In this document: in pieces, positions 37,979 to 52,387 of the stretch | How positions within the stretch are numbered: the stretch's first letter is position 1 | How the letters are laid out: the number at the start of each line of letters is the position of its first letter | DNA from: Montifringilla adamsi | Taxonomy: Eukaryota; Chordata; Aves; Passeriformes; Passeridae | DNA length: 64,000 nucleotides | Assembly (NCBI GenBank): GCA_017590115.1 | Contig: JAGGNK010013003.1 | Span: 2,106,523-2,170,522, forward strand | Reading direction: 5' to 3' | Notes under the pieces: model-generated | Seen by the model: only the letters and a program-made list of their open reading frames with translations | The model's database searches: none | Told to the model about the DNA's origin: nothing | Position numbers and translations under genes: made by a program

Positions 37979-39181
37979 TTAACCTTGAGAAATTTAAATT
38001 AGCAACTGACATAATAAGAAAATCAAGGTCTGTACCATTAGAACTTGAAACTGCACTGCCCAGGAATCAAATAATTATTTTTCTTAATCATAATGCAGGT
38101 GGATTTCAGCATGGATTTGACCAAAACCTTCAATTTAAACCAGCACCTCAGATTTGCTTTATCTGAAATATGATTTGTGTGTAGTAAGACCTTAAATCAT
38201 AAGATAACTTTTTTGGGGGTTAAGTTTCATAAAGAAATTATAAATGCAAGCTATGGAAAGGTAGTCACCAGAAGGAAGAAAGTGGGGGGAAGTCGCACAA
38301 AATCCAAAGGAAGTGTAGTTAAATCTGTCAACACCCAATTTTAGAGCCTACATAAACTTCAGGCTGAATATTGATATTAATCAGAAAATCTTCAGGTCTG
38401 AATTACAGACTCATTACATTCCCTGCCCCCTTCCTTCCCAAATCCTGGCATGAAGTACAGTAAAGTCACTGTAGAGGAGAGCTGTCCTTAAATTGATGTA
38501 TTTTGATTATTTGCTTAAGACAAGTTATATACTCCAGATGAGACGAGCTGATACACATTGATACATAATTTCACTGGATAAATGCACTTTAAGCCATATT
38601 ACATTTCAGTAGCACGAGGAAGAGTTCATGAATTCTTTATTTTTACCACTTCTCAGTGAGACCACTTTTTGAGTAAACTACTCCAGAATATGAATCAAAC
38701 TGATAGAATGAGGCAAGTCAATTATTTCCATTTCTGCTGACATGTGTTGCTTGTAATTTATTAGCATATCATTTAAGTACACTGAGATCTGCTGACATGA
38801 TTGGAAGATCTGTGTTGTTTGTGTGGGGCAGCTACTCCCCGTGTTGGAGATGGTCAGTAATTGCTTTTTTGCTTTATTTCAACTCTTCAAACTTGCTACT
38901 TCAGCTATTTGATGTAAGCAAGCACAGAGAGAGATTACTGTTGTTTTTTCAAGCACACAACACACTTACTTGCAAGATTAAGTACTTGATTATCCAATAA
39001 TGTAAATATAATATATTTTATTCAGCAAATTATTGTACTCTGGCACCTGAAAGTAATGACTTATCATTTCCTTATTTTTCAGATGATGCCCATCTCTAAT
39101 TGAGGCAGCATCAATATGTCCCCAGTATTCTTCCAGATACAGCAGAAAAAGCTATTCTGAATGCAGACAAAAAGAACTTAC

Positions 39182-39620
39182 CTGACCGCCCATCCCGCTG
39201 AAAATCCACATGGTACCATTCACCATCATTCACCTTCTTCTGCAAGGCTTTTATTTTTATAGTACCTGATCCCATGTCTAATAGTAGGTAGAGGTGGCCA
39301 TCAAGCATCTCAATAGCAAAAAAATCAACCTTCACCATCTGTGGATGTTTGGCATCTTTTTGGTGCCTTGGTTTCCCATGACTGAAAAGAATCAGGCCAT
39401 TTGGCTCAGTTGTGCGAAAGTCAAATGATATTGAGCCTGTTTTCTTGGCATTCCACTTTGGCAGAGAGATGAAAGACTCTGGTGTTTCAAATGTGATTGG
39501 ATCTAAGGTTGCAACATTCTCACATTTAAATGCTACAACCCCATGAATCTTCATTTTAGGATCCCCTTGCTTGGCAAGTCGAGACAGCTCCAACCTGACA
39601 TCGTTATTTTTATATACAAC
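39182..39620 (-). CDS. NRXN1: NRXN1 exon: end of LNS2 and most of LNS3 (partial gene)
   Basis: This internal exon of alpha-neurexin 1, a presynaptic single-pass adhesion protein, contributes to the extracellular LNS/EGF stalk that binds synaptic partners. It is 439 nt and encodes 146 full codons plus one base. It opens at phase 0 with [20 protein letters not shown], the end of LNS2, including the FKCEN cysteine that closes that domain's disulfide. LNS3 then starts at [15 protein letters not shown] and runs through [20 protein letters not shown] to [11 protein letters not shown]. The acceptor is a pyrimidine-rich run ending TTTTTTTGCAG; the donor is CAG/GTAAGT. From memory of the mammalian protein, only a few conservative changes are seen, for example Q in KALQKK and V in QMVKVDF. 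Paralog choice rests mainly on the LNS4 exon in the same gene. In the common numbering where SS3 is exon 12, this would be exon 9. The open frame extends past both splice sites into intron and should be trimmed to these limits. Confidence 0.96.
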
Positions 39621-42600
39621 CTGCAAAAAAAGCAGAGAAACCTGAGCATTCTGACCAAACAGATGCAATCTTGAACAGGCACATTATTTAGAGGATAATG
39701 GTGATGATATATGAATATGATAATTTACATACAAACAAGATGAAATAGCTATTTTCATTGACTAATTATTTAATAATTGTTTTCATTAAACCAAACAAAG
39801 TTGCTCTAAAAATATCCCTGGAGTTAATTCCAACAATCTGAAAGAATCTACACATAATTTATACTATGAGTTGCAAATTAGCTTGTGTGGCCCTGATTAC
39901 TTAAAAGCCTTTTTGCACAGCCATTCTGCTATTATAAAGAAGCGTTAGATTTCTTCTTCTACTAAACCCTTTGTCACTGTCTTAACACTTCTGTTCATGC
40001 ACAGAAAATATAACCAAGGTCAGACACTTCATAATTTAACATCTTTTCAGTTTGTCCTTGGGGCTGAGGAGTAGTAACATTCATGGAATTCATGAGGCTA
40101 TGTAAGATAGGCAAACCAATATCATAACAGATCAAAACCAGGAAAACCTTTGAGCCTGTTCAATTTGATGAAAAAGAAAACCCCAACTTACGTATTTTTC
40201 CTGACTGAAGATTTTTCTGATAAAAATGAAAGACAATATTAGTTTTAAATCCAATTGACGTCTGCAGCAAATATTCTTGCTTCAAATCACATTTTAGCTT
40301 GGTCCAAGAAGCCTGTCACGATGGAACCACTTCCCAGGGTTTTAATGTTTATTGGTGTTTTCTCAAATTGCTGCTCTTTGAGTCTTCCATAATACAAGAG
40401 CTGCTGAAATGAGCTCCCCAATACCAAAGGCGCACACAAGTGTTTTGTCAATACTTTTAATTGTGCAATAAATTACACACCCAAGCTAAAATACCACTGA
40501 AGTGCTGCATACAAAGCCATAGCGACAGAAGCTAAAACTTTCTTCTCTGTTTCTAAGGTTAAGCCCTACATTAAAAAGCAATTTGGAGAAAAAGCAACAG
40601 CTCAGCAAAACCAAGCACTTTGTGCTGAGGCTTCTTCGTCTACAGATCTGCACCATTCAGGGCTGGATCACATCTGGCCCTGATCCAGTGTTCCAACCAT
40701 GCAGTGTAGTTTGGAGCTGTTCAGGGGACCCATCACTGGGATTTTACATCCCTGTTGGGGGTTAGAAAGTGCTTACTAAATACTTAGGATAGAGCTTCTG
40801 GATTAATTTCCTCTGAGATCCAGTTTGAACACCCGTAAAGCCCACTCAGTAAGGGAAAGCACAGCAGATGAACTGCAGAGCTGTGCTACTGTTGGAAATA
40901 AAAGCATTAGCACTTACACAATCTAAGATGACATACCCCACCACAAGAGAATGTTGCTATTGAAAAAGGATGTTTAAAGATAAAAGAAAAGGAAGTGATT
41001 GATAGAGTGACATTTTTCAGTAAGAACTGTGTTCATTCCAATTATATCATTATCCACAATGCAAATTTCATCATAAGGCTTGTCAGAATTATTCTACTAT
41101 AATAAAATGCATCCTAAAAGTTAATAAATAAGCCTATTTCTTCATTTTATTTCAGAATTGAATACAGGTAATGCTGTTCCCATGAGAGCTGTTTCTCCAA
41201 AGACAACAGATCAACCTCACTGTGGATTGCTGACAGCAGAAATACTACTCTGCTACAGAGACAGAGATGATGTGTTCTTCAACTGAAGACATCAGAAGGG
41301 AATAGCATTGGACTAAACTGTAATATTAGATAGTAACGTTCCACATTTCCATTTATCAAATACATCCACTACCCCTGAGATTTCACAGACTGTGTAAAGG
41401 AGTTTAGAACAATACTGGAGAATAAGAACATGCAAGAAACCCCCTATGGGGTGGCTTTCTCTCTTTAGGATGAGGAGGAAGAAGCCAGGAGCCTGGGAGG
41501 TTCCTTAGAGATACCTGGTCTCATGAAGCATCGACCACTTTCTATGGCAAGGGGGATTTTGGATACCTCCTGCTTCATTTGAAGACGTTACAGGGGCAAC
41601 CTTTCTGGATTAGACCAAAATGAACTCAACATTGCCAGAGGATGCCATAAATAAAAAAGGAACAAATGGTCTCTTATTAGAACTAAATCTGCTTGGTGAC
41701 AATAAAAGTAAATACAGCAACAAAGAACATGAGAAGATCTTAAATTGGCTGCTGAACAAGAGCAGGTTCCAGGACAAGGTGAATAAATGTACAGAGAGAA
41801 TTTATTGTTTATGGACAAATCAAACTGTCCAACCTTAATGAAACTGATTAACTGAATGTTAAATTGGCAGTTGACAGATATGTTAAAAAACTCAGCAGAC
41901 TAAAGGAAAGCTTGGTTTTCCTTGAAGTCTAAAACAGCTTACTATGATTTGAAGTCATTTGCCAACTCAAAAATAATAATTTCTAATAAATATGGTTTAA
42001 GAACATAATGGACAAAGTGAAATGGTTTTCTCAATTACTTGTCACCAGCTCTTTAATTAACTTAATATATAATGTATGAGGGAAATATTGTTAGAACAAT
42101 TTAGTAACAGTGACAAATATTGTCAATTTTATGCCACCAATATTAAAACATTCTTGGACTCCCTAAATATTTTAAATGACAATTTTGTGCTTCCATATTC
42201 CACAATAAACTTTGTAGCTACTGAGAAGCAAATGACTGTTTTATTACATACTTTGTGGGGAAACTTGAATAAAGCCAATATCTATGTTTTAGAGTGCATA
42301 TGTTCTAAGTTTTAGAATGTGCTTATGTTCATTTACTCTTTCTAAATGGAAAATTTTGAACTGAATTATCATGGATAATTAGTAATAAAAGAGGAATATA
42401 TGAACCATAACTGAAAAGACCTGTAAACTATTAACTGAACACAGCTTGCATTTGGGAGTCTGTTTCCTGGTGTTATGCTGAGATTCTTACCCCTCTCCCT
42501 TATCCATGAAAATTATACTCAGCCATCAGTGAAGCACAAGGAGAAAAGCAGTACCTTCACAGAAATTAGTCGTCATTAAATTTTGGGAAAACCACTGAAC

Positions 42601-45173
42601 AGTAAGGAATAATTCTGAGGCTAATATCTGCTTTATAACTCATGAAGGTACACGCTTCAGAAACAACAGCCTCTAGGGTACAAATAACTTACTGATTTAT
42701 CCATTGATTTTGCCTTTTAATTTTTTTTTTTCTAGATTCTGGGTACATAAGGACAAACATACTTTTAATAGGTCTTAGATTATCTGCTATTTCAATCTGA
42801 GGCACACAGCACACGATGTTAACTCAGAACATTCTCCCTCCTTTAGAGGCAAGGATCCACAATTAGTCAAGTCAAGGGAATTGGCAAAGGAGAAATATTG
42901 GAGTCACAACCCCCTTCACTCCCACACAACCGACCAGTCACTATGCTGGCATCCACTGGGCTGGCCCTGGATTTTAGCTTGCTCTTGCACTCACTTTCAT
43001 ACCTGAGCAACAATCTAAGATTCCTGCACGTGAAACCGCCAGCCCTCAGGGAATTTTATCATGCCATTAAGAGCACCTTGAATTTGTCTTGTGTTCACTC
43101 TGTTCTTTACTGCTAATATCAAGTAAGTTTCAAGATGTCAGTCTTTAAAATATATAATTACCTCATTCTTGGAAACTGCAAAAGGTCACCTAAACTGCTG
43201 AGAAAAACAGAGCGGTTAGCAATTCCCCATATAATTTGCAACCAAGCTATCCAAAGTGAGGAATAAATTTATGTTCTAAGAGAGACAGGACAACATTTTG
43301 CAATCAAGATACAGGATTCCTTTGCTACCATCTAGGCCGCACGCTGGGTAACTTGCAATATCACAGAGCTGGACTTATTTGTTAAGACACAGCCTTAAGA
43401 CAGCAATTATTACCTAAGCTCAGCACTCTCTTTAATGCGGTCTGTGGTCATCTAGGAGCACAACCTAAATTAATTCATGCTTCCTAAAGATATATCATGT
43501 ACAGGTTTTTTTGCAAGCTGGAGCACTATGCAATGAACTCCAGAAGAGTAAAGAGGTGTAAATCTATGAATGACCCTGAGAAAAGGTGAAGGAAAAGGAA
43601 GGAATTTGTACAAGGAATGTATCTTAAATCTGTAACTGTTCAATTAGCAAATGTATAATTTAAAAAATTTTTAAAAATTAAAAAAAAAACAGTAGAACTC
43701 TATCCGTTCTTTCTACTGACCCTATCCCATGAGATTTAGAATGATGAAAGTTGTGAAAGAATCCAGATTACAACACTTTTTTCAATTCAAAGTGCAGCCC
43801 TTCCCACATCAAATATTATGAAGAAAAGGGATTATTACAAAATAATGCCTTACATATTTCAGAATACTGACCACCTCTGCCAGCAAGAGCTTTTCAATCT
43901 TTGTGATTTAAAATCCTTCAAATTATTATGAAGCATTTATTTCAAATTAATTTACATTCTTAAAACTAAAGATGATCCTCAAGAAGCTGATCACATCACC
44001 TGATTTGCAGCATCTAGGTTTCCTTGAGAACCAGAGGGGGAACCCAGGATTTCAGAGCACCTACCATTATGACCTTGCTCCAAAGAACTTGTCTATTTAC
44101 TTAACTGGGAGATGAAGCAAAATACTTTTCTAAATGCAATTTGAATAAATGGATGAACCCCATATCAAAACCTGTTATAAATTGGATAATATAAGTTTTT
44201 GTTACCATAAAGCAGTACTTTCGTATTTTCATATTTCTGTGAAACCTGGATCACCTGGTACATGCAATGGCAGTTAATTCTCCAAAATGGAAATGAATGT
44301 CACCCAAAATGGCTCAGGTAGGTGCTTCCAATGTACAGGATTCCCCTGAAAAGTGGTGTCAGCAGGAGGGAACTTGCTGATGTCAGAAACTGTAACACAG
44401 GGATTTACAATAAGGGAAACCTGAGGCAATATTTTCAGCTTGCTTTACCAGCCACTAGAATTTCCATGCTCACTGAGGACTGTAAACATCTTCACATTCC
44501 CCAGAAATGCAACTGCAAAACTGACCACTAACAGTTATAATGTATTTTTTTAGCACTTGCTGTATGGTTTTGAACTAATCTGGGAACATCAGCTTCTCAC
44601 AGGAGGCTTGTCATTTTGTTAATATGCCTCCATGCATTTTCAAGATACAAAATGAAAATATCAAGGAACACAAACTACAGACTATTTATACAAAACTTAA
44701 GAAGCCCAAGTTCCAATGTTTGCAATGGGGTGCATTTTTGAACACAATGTGAAAGCACACAACATTAATGACAGCAGCTATTAATGCCTCTACATCACAA
44801 ACCAGCTTTGTTTTCTAAACACAGAGAAGAAATAAAGCAGCATATTGAATGCTCCAAGGGAATAACTTATTCTTCCTCAAGTGAAATGGTTTTTGTTCTC
44901 CTGATTGTGCAAATGTGGTGGTGATGGTGCATTTAGAAAAGGGGTCATTGAGCAGCAAAATAAAACCCAGGTATTTCTAGAGCCTTACTAAGTGGGAGGT
45001 AAGCCTAAGGACAACAGGATAGGGCTACATGGTATGGATACATAAACACCTGGACCAAAAAATAGCATGTGCATTTTGTTGCATTATTTTAGATCAATTA
45101 ATATGGTCTGAGAAACTGCCCTGGAAGATTCAGCTCAAAAACCTTTTGACTTAATTGAGCTAATAAACAATCA

Positions 45174-45265
45174 CAAAAAAAAAAAAACAAAAAAAACCAA
45201 AAACCAAACAAAATAAACAAAATTAAAAAAAAAACCAAAAAAAAAAAAAAAAAACAACAACAACC
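45174..45265 (+). repeat. A-rich tract with CC interruptions, ending in CAA units
   Basis: About 90 nt of A runs separated by C, CC and occasional T, followed by AACAACAACAACCC. It is the same type as 20382-20540 and could be an expanded poly-A tail of a lost retroelement, but no element body is recognisable beside it. Confidence 0.85.
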
Positions 45266-47050
45266 CAGAAAAGCACTACAGTGCAAGAAATTCCTTGGAG
45301 TATATATCTGGGAGTTTCACATTCTCCTGTTTCTTCTTCCTGTGTAGTCAGAGCATCCAAAACCACGGAGTGCAAACAGATCACACTTTTGCAAGGCAAA
45401 CATTCATACAGTATGATTATGTGCTTTGTTCTGCTTTCGGTTGCACTGTTTATAGTTTTATATATAACAAGCAGATTTTTTTAAATCTGACATTCTCTCC
45501 ACAGACTACTTTGGCCTAAGGTAGAAAGAAGAAAACCATTGTAATGACTCTTGTGTTAGGAGGTCAGGACCAGTAATCCAGGGATTTGGGTTTAACCTGC
45601 ACCTAAATGCCTCACAGAGAACTTAATTTCTCCTTGCTTCTCTATAAATTGGATATATAATCTTCTCACAGGACAGCAACTTACTTGAAGACTGAAGCTG
45701 ATGTTATCAGCACAAAATCTAGTGAAGCTTCATCCAAAATCAGACACATTTACACACACATTTCCTACAGGGTGTCAATTCCCCGTTTTCTTTTTACGGA
45801 AAACAGGTATGATATAGTTCTCACTTTCTAGTCTGCATCTACAGAGTCTAGAGCTCAATTATCATTCAGACAAAAAACCACCAAAGTGCACCCATTCTGT
45901 TCAAAAGCCGCACAAAATAAAAGCTGAACTTGAGCAATCCACATCTCAGGGTGAACACAAAAGCATAGCATCCTATGCCCTGGATGCTTGCCCTAATACA
46001 CTTGGCAAATGTTTTAATGCCACACTACATGGCTAACTAAAGACAACAAATTTGTGATGTTTGTTGTTTCTGTAACTAAGCAGCCTGGACGTTTTCTGCA
46101 CTCCCCTTCCTTAAAATAACAGGATATATTGCACATCAGGCACTTGGAAATCTTCTGTTTACACAAAGCAGGCATACTTAATGTTCACAAACTGATACTC
46201 TTTAAACTGCTAATTATCTTATCCCTGTAAATTCTAGGAAGGAAAATGGGCACCAAAAAAAGGCTAAAATTACTATAACCATAGGGAATTTCACTATGAC
46301 TTCAATAGCACACCTGTACTTCTACTGTAGATTGAAAATCATCACTCTCCTACCCTGAAATAATGATGTAAAAAGAATGGGGAGGAAAAAAAAAATCAAA
46401 CCAAACCAGGAAAACACAAACCCAGAAGAACTCCCACAACTCTGTACAAAGCAGGTATATTAATTACTCTAAAGCAACAAAAAATGTGTTAATGGATATA
46501 TACACCTGTAGAAACAAAATCAGTACTGACAGAAATGAAGTTATAGGTACTGTGAGAGTGAATTTAGATTCCCTGTGCAGTATGGGCAAAGTCACCTCAG
46601 TTCAGTGCATGTCTCCTATTTGCAGAATTAATACAGTCACAACAGCTCATCTTCCAGGCCAACTAGTCTTTTCTGCTGGAGTTTTGAATGTGGATCCCAG
46701 AGCTGCTTGTTTCTTTTCTCGCCTCCTTTGACCTCCTGAATAGAGACGTTTTAAGGGGATGCCAGAAAATGCCTTTTTATGTTCCGAGTTACTGGCATAT
46801 TGTTTAACATGATATATTGGCAGAACTTAGGAAAAAAGAAAATCAACAATTTTTTTTCTAATAACATTGATAATAGGATTGTTATGTTTTTCACCCTGCT
46901 GTGGACACAAGTCTTTTGAAGATCTTTTTTCCCCTCTTCAATAGACTATTTTGCTATTCTTTGTATGTCCTGCTGTCTGCTGCCAGACTGCTAAATGTTT
47001 CTGACTGTGGTTGCTATGCTTTCTGTTTATAAGAAATGAGTTCAAGTTTC

Positions 47051-47080
47051 CTTTCCTTTTTTTTTTTTTTTTCTTTTTGG
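47051..47080 (+). repeat. Poly-T/pyrimidine run
   Basis: CTTTCC followed by a T run of about 16 and CTTTTTGG. Confidence 0.8.
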
Positions 47081-48625
47081 CTTCCCATGGCAAGGACCCA
47101 TAGACATTTCTTGGCAACAGCTAAATTGCAGAGTTTAGAGACAAGTTGGTTCCACAAAAGCTCCATTGGCTCTTTAGTAAAGATAAAGCCTTTGCCAAGT
47201 CATAAGCCATGAAATAAAAACAAGAAAAGCAGGAACCACCAAAAGGAAAACAAAATGTATTATTTAAGGCAAAAGCAGCTTTGCATTAATATACTGTATG
47301 AAGTCTAACAAATTATATGCTACCTCCAATGACAGTTTGGGAAAAGGAAAGGGCTACAGGAGACTCAGTTGTCATGCTGGATTTCAGTTTTTTCCTCTTC
47401 TTTCACAGTGCAGTAAGAGTTAACAAAGACTAATTCTGCAGCAAAGTCAGAAATGTGCTGTTTTTCTTCTTTCTGCATTAACCATTCTTACTCAAGATCA
47501 AGTAAAAGAACTCTTTAAGGACTACAAGAAAGAGGGGCTGTAAAGCAGAACACCATCATTACCATTTGTAGGGTTCAAGGATTATTTCTTTAGCATAATG
47601 TTCATTATATGCTAGAAATTACCTATCTTTAGCACTTAAAGCTTTAAATTCAAGGTCATAAAATACAGAAGCAAATAAATGAAAAACAAAAAGATTATCT
47701 ATATGCAAAAATTAATGTTCTAAGGAAGAGCTCCACTCAAAGTGCATTTGAAGGCAACATGACAGATGTACATAAAATCTGAGTTACCTTTCATTAGGGC
47801 AGGAGTAAGTTTAGTTAAAAATGGAAGTTGTCACAAAAAGAGAAAAATAATGAACCTTAAATTAAAATCTAAAATGAGCTCAACACAATCCAAGTACAGG
47901 AGGTCAGGGATCTGAACATGAACAGAAACTTGTTAAAAAATGCAGATACCAACACACCTAACCCTGAACACCTGAAATATTTGAACAAAATTTTTTTTCC
48001 ATATTACACATGATTGAAGACATAGGAAAATAACTGTAGGCTTCAAATGAAATCCAGAATGTCAATTCTATATATACTTTAGTGAAATGAGGGGGGGTTT
48101 ATTCCACCCCTCACTGGATTTCCTTCCTTTTTCCTCTCCTCCATGTTTTTTAGTAGCTGCCAACTTATGAGTCTTAATTTTGTTGTTTCTCCAGAGTAAT
48201 AAACACCCAAGCTGGCTTTTTCTTCCTCTTCTCTCTCACCTGTATAGGTTACTCCAGCTGAATAGCTGGCTCTTGGCTCTTGGTGTTTTTAGCTGCTCTC
48301 TGGTTTGGACTCATCCCCCTTTCCCAATTCCTGGTTTCAAAGACCTTTCTGTTCCACTGAGGGGAAAATGGCCCTCTTTTATCAACTTTTGGCCAGCCTC
48401 CATTTAGAAACCTCACTCCCTCTCAGCTGTGTTGGCTGACTACTGGCTGAGTGAAGCTGGCTACCAGTTGACAAGCTGTAGAAACTTTGCTTCTCCCATT
48501 CTGAGAGCCAGCACAGTTCTTCTCCCTTAGCTTAACAGCTCTGTGATTTTGTGTGATATTAATTTAGCAATAATTTATGCAGTTGTCAGCTAAATTCTGC
48601 TCTACCAAGATAGGCTAAGTAGTTT

Positions 48626-48641
48626 AAAAAAAAAAAAAAAA
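48626..48641 (+). repeat. Poly-A run
   Basis: An uninterrupted run of about 16 A. Confidence 0.85.
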
Positions 48642-51349
48642 TCAAATTCCCATCCAAATTAACTATACTGGGCACCTTCCTGGAAGACATCCAGGAAAAT
48701 CCTTCCCTACCTTCACCTGCAATTTCTTTTGAATCCTTACAATCCTCTAACATATTATTTTAGCTTTCCAGTACTGCAACATGAGCAACTCATCACATCA
48801 GTGTTTTGCAGCCACCTTTGCCTTTTCAGACACCTATGACAAGTGGAAGATAAGTTTTCTGTGGCACTTCTGCATTCAAGGTTATTACTGTAACTGCAAG
48901 ACAAAGGCATCAAACCACCACATGTTATTCAGAGGCAGCTTTTCCCTCCCCAGTGCTCCAAGACAGAAAGGTACAGCTGGAGGTTGCTGCCACTGCTTTC
49001 CTTTGCATTCTGTTCTGTGCCCATGTTCCTTTTCTGAACAGCCTATATTTTCTGAAGTGGCAAGTGAAGAAGCAGCTGTCATGCAGAGTAGCAAGAGGAA
49101 AAGCAGGGCTCTTCCAACATCAAAAAACCTGACCTGTATAGCCCCAATGTGTGTGGCTAAAAGCATTTAGAGATTTTCAAGAAAATAATTAAGAAATGGC
49201 ATATTTCTAAGGCATTGCTTTTCTATTTAAAGCCATCTCTAACCAAAGTCTACCTGTGGGTCAGCTTCATGTTAATAAATTTTATTGAGGTTATTGTTGT
49301 CCTCCAAAATAGGCTGGTTGAACTAATTAAAGTTAATTACCACTGTGCTGATAAGGAAGAGGGATGTGTTATTTGATTTTCAAGACATGCCATCTCATTG
49401 CAGTGTGAGAATGCAAGAGAGCACAGTTAAGTGTGGTGTTTAAAGGGTCTGATTCCCTTGATGACCTCCAAGCCTGAGACTCTGGGGCCAGCTTAATGTT
49501 AAAGGAGTTGCAGACAATACAATTTACCTTTGGTTTAGTACTGAGTGAGAGGTCCTTGGCCTCAAGCCAAATAAATTCCTTCTGAGAGAAAATCAGAAAA
49601 AACCCCATATAATACTTCAACAGCGTTCATCTAAGAACATTCCAGCTTTCCATACAAAAGCAGCTTTCCATAAAAAACAAACGGCCAACAAATACCTTTA
49701 CACAAGTTATTGCAAGTTGTTGCAATTTAACACAATTTTAAGCTTTTAAAAGTATATTTTGCAAAATATTTTTGATTATGTAAATATGTCTGTCAAAATA
49801 AACACTCCTCACAGCGTTCTGGGCTTTTTAAAGAGCTGTGAAGAGAACTAAGTCTTAGTAAAGGGTAGATGGTGCAATTAAGCATTTATCACTTCCCTAT
49901 GTCTTTGGATACATCAATTGAGTGTCTCAGCAATGTTCTGTCATTTGTTTTCATCATTTTTTGATTTTTTTTTCCATTTCAAATAAACACTTCAACTTGA
50001 AGCTACTTTAAATATAAAACATATTTCCAAATGTTCTCAAATATCCTTCAGAAAAATGGGAGGAAAATAGGTTTTTCCTTGGACAAAGTGTCAGGCAAAA
50101 ATTATTTTCTGTTTTCCCTAAAATACTTTCTTGGGACTCCACTGGCATATACTGAATTATACATATAAATATAACAAAAATAAAGGATATACATGAAACC
50201 TAAATAAAGAATTAAGGTAGCCACATCTATGGTAGTAAGAACTGCTTGTATTTATCTCAGTACAACTCCACTTCACAGCAAAATACAAGATTATGCAAAG
50301 AGTTGCAGCATTCATTTTCTTTGGAAAAGTTTGACAAAATTACTTTCAAGACTCTGCTCTCTCTAGTGGGGCTGAAGTGACTTGTACTGTTTAATAATTG
50401 TGAGAAAGCCTCCTAATTAAAGGCTAGATCAGGATTATTTAGCAAGCAGTTGATGATGTCTAATAAAAACTTCAGTTCAGGAGTAGATAAGAGATAAGAA
50501 GGCAAAACGCAGAGCAGTCATGGTTACTGTACCCACAAAGAAAAAAGCATTTACCTTTCAACAGAAAATAAGGAAGCAGTCTCATTCTGACTGAAAAACA
50601 GATTTGAATGCAATATTTAGTAAGCATGAATAAAAATTATGTGAAAAAACACTTACATAATGTATTAAACCCAATATAGACCAGGATATGAGACTAAATC
50701 CTGCTGTGTGATGTCAGCAGAAACAGGGAGGGCTCACTCTGTCTGCCTGGGCTGGAGTCAAACCCAGGGCATCAAGGAGCCTTTGGAAACGTTTGGCTTT
50801 CACAAAGACAAAAAATACCAAGAGGATAACAGGAGGCAGGTTGCTCTCAGAAATTGCAATGTTAATAATTTGGTCTTGTGAAACCTGGCCCCTAGCTGAG
50901 TATGGCAATACACTTTGAAAATACAAGTTAAGTAACTCAAATTCCTAGCAGCCTTTGATATTAATAATCTGACTCAACAGATACAGCAGTCTCAAGGCAT
51001 GATTTTTGCTGTAATTCACATTATTTCTAAATCTGTCTCATAGAAATGACAAACTTGACAAGTCTTATGCTTTCTAACAACTTCCTCTAAGCCTTTACAA
51101 AAAGGAAGGTTGGCATACTGATTAATGTGATTTATTTTGACTTGGAGTATTTGCCCTTATCCATTACTTACATAAGTTTGGCATTTACTTCATAGCTGAA
51201 TTGGAAATTGCAAAACAGTACCTTTTTCATCTCTAGTATTGGTACCATGAATCGTATCAAATGTTACTACCCCTAAACTTGGACCAATTTCCAAAACATC
51301 TTAATGTACCATACCTTTTTCATTTATATCTTTGGTCAGACAGAAGGGG

Positions 51350-51367
51350 AAAAAAAAAAAAAAAAAA
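51350..51367 (+). repeat. Poly-A run
   Basis: GGGG followed by about 18 A. Confidence 0.85.
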
Positions 51368-52387
51368 GTGCTCCTGCTCATCTCTGTTACATTTATTTAG
51401 CTGAAATAATACTCATGAGAGGTTTTATCACCAGCTTGAGTATATCAGCATATCAGTTCTTGAAACTGATACCCCCAAACACAGATACAAAAGAAGGATT
51501 TCTGCAAAATTTTAAGGTGTCAGATGTACTGGGCAATTTGTTTGCATGTTCACATCTGAGCCAAAATATTTAGGCTTTTACCCACATAAGTCACTCACTG
51601 AATTTTCAATTTATTTTATTGTTTTCTTCCTAGGCATAACCTTATAATTTGTAAGTTAGAAGATATTTGAGCTGTACATACAACTAAAGAAATAATTTTT
51701 ACAAGATACAATTCTCAGTTGACACCAAAATAAGCACTTTTTAAGACTGGATACATATCTAGAGCTGCAAATACCTGAAAAACTGACTTGACTGTGGACT
51801 TTTGAATGAAAGAATATGCTCTTTTGAGCACACTAGAACACTAAAATGTTTAGGAAATTGACTTAAAAACTGGCTTAGATATTTTTAAAACCATTTTAAT
51901 TCTTATTGAATGTATGCTAAAATATGTTTCAGAAAAAATTGGTGGAAATATCAACCTAGCTTCCAGCTAAGCACACTGAAACAATAGTAAAAAAAGTTAA
52001 ATAACTATTTTTAGTTTGACAATTAGATGACACTTGGATTGCCTCAACAGGCACACATGGATTTTTATATTTCTACAAATCTTGTTCATTAAAATGTTTT
52101 AGAGCATACATTTAATCTTTACTATCTGGAAGAAATAATTCTTGTCTCATTACTGCTTTCAAGCTGTCCAGTTAAAACTTGGAAAATATGCACAGTCTAA
52201 ATGGCAAAGCAACATCTCAGTCCTCAGTAGCTTTTACACATATGAAATTCCTTGGAATAAGTCTTGGAAAGGGAGCATTTAGGGTTTTTTCCTCTGCAAC
52301 AGTATAGATTTTACATTTTAAAAATCCCCAAACCTTGCAGAACAAACCGAATCAAATTATCTAATTCCTGTCTTGTTCAGAATTATC

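Larger units (their letters stand above)
30196..39181 (-). other. NRXN1: NRXN1 intron inside LNS3
   Basis: This is a complete intron of 8,986 nt that splits LNS3 at RSG/TISVN. It contains a T/G-rich tract at 33221-33430, smaller ones near 35167 and 37910, a short CAA repeat near 30505, and a decayed internal fragment of CR1 ORF2 at about 36620-36970 on the plus strand. No further coding exon was seen. Confidence 0.92.

Noticed and set aside
48781..49170. 129-codon plus-strand open frame with an antisense partner
   Set aside because: Cysteine- and serine-rich but with no family pattern, no conserved motif and no splice signals fitting NRXN1.
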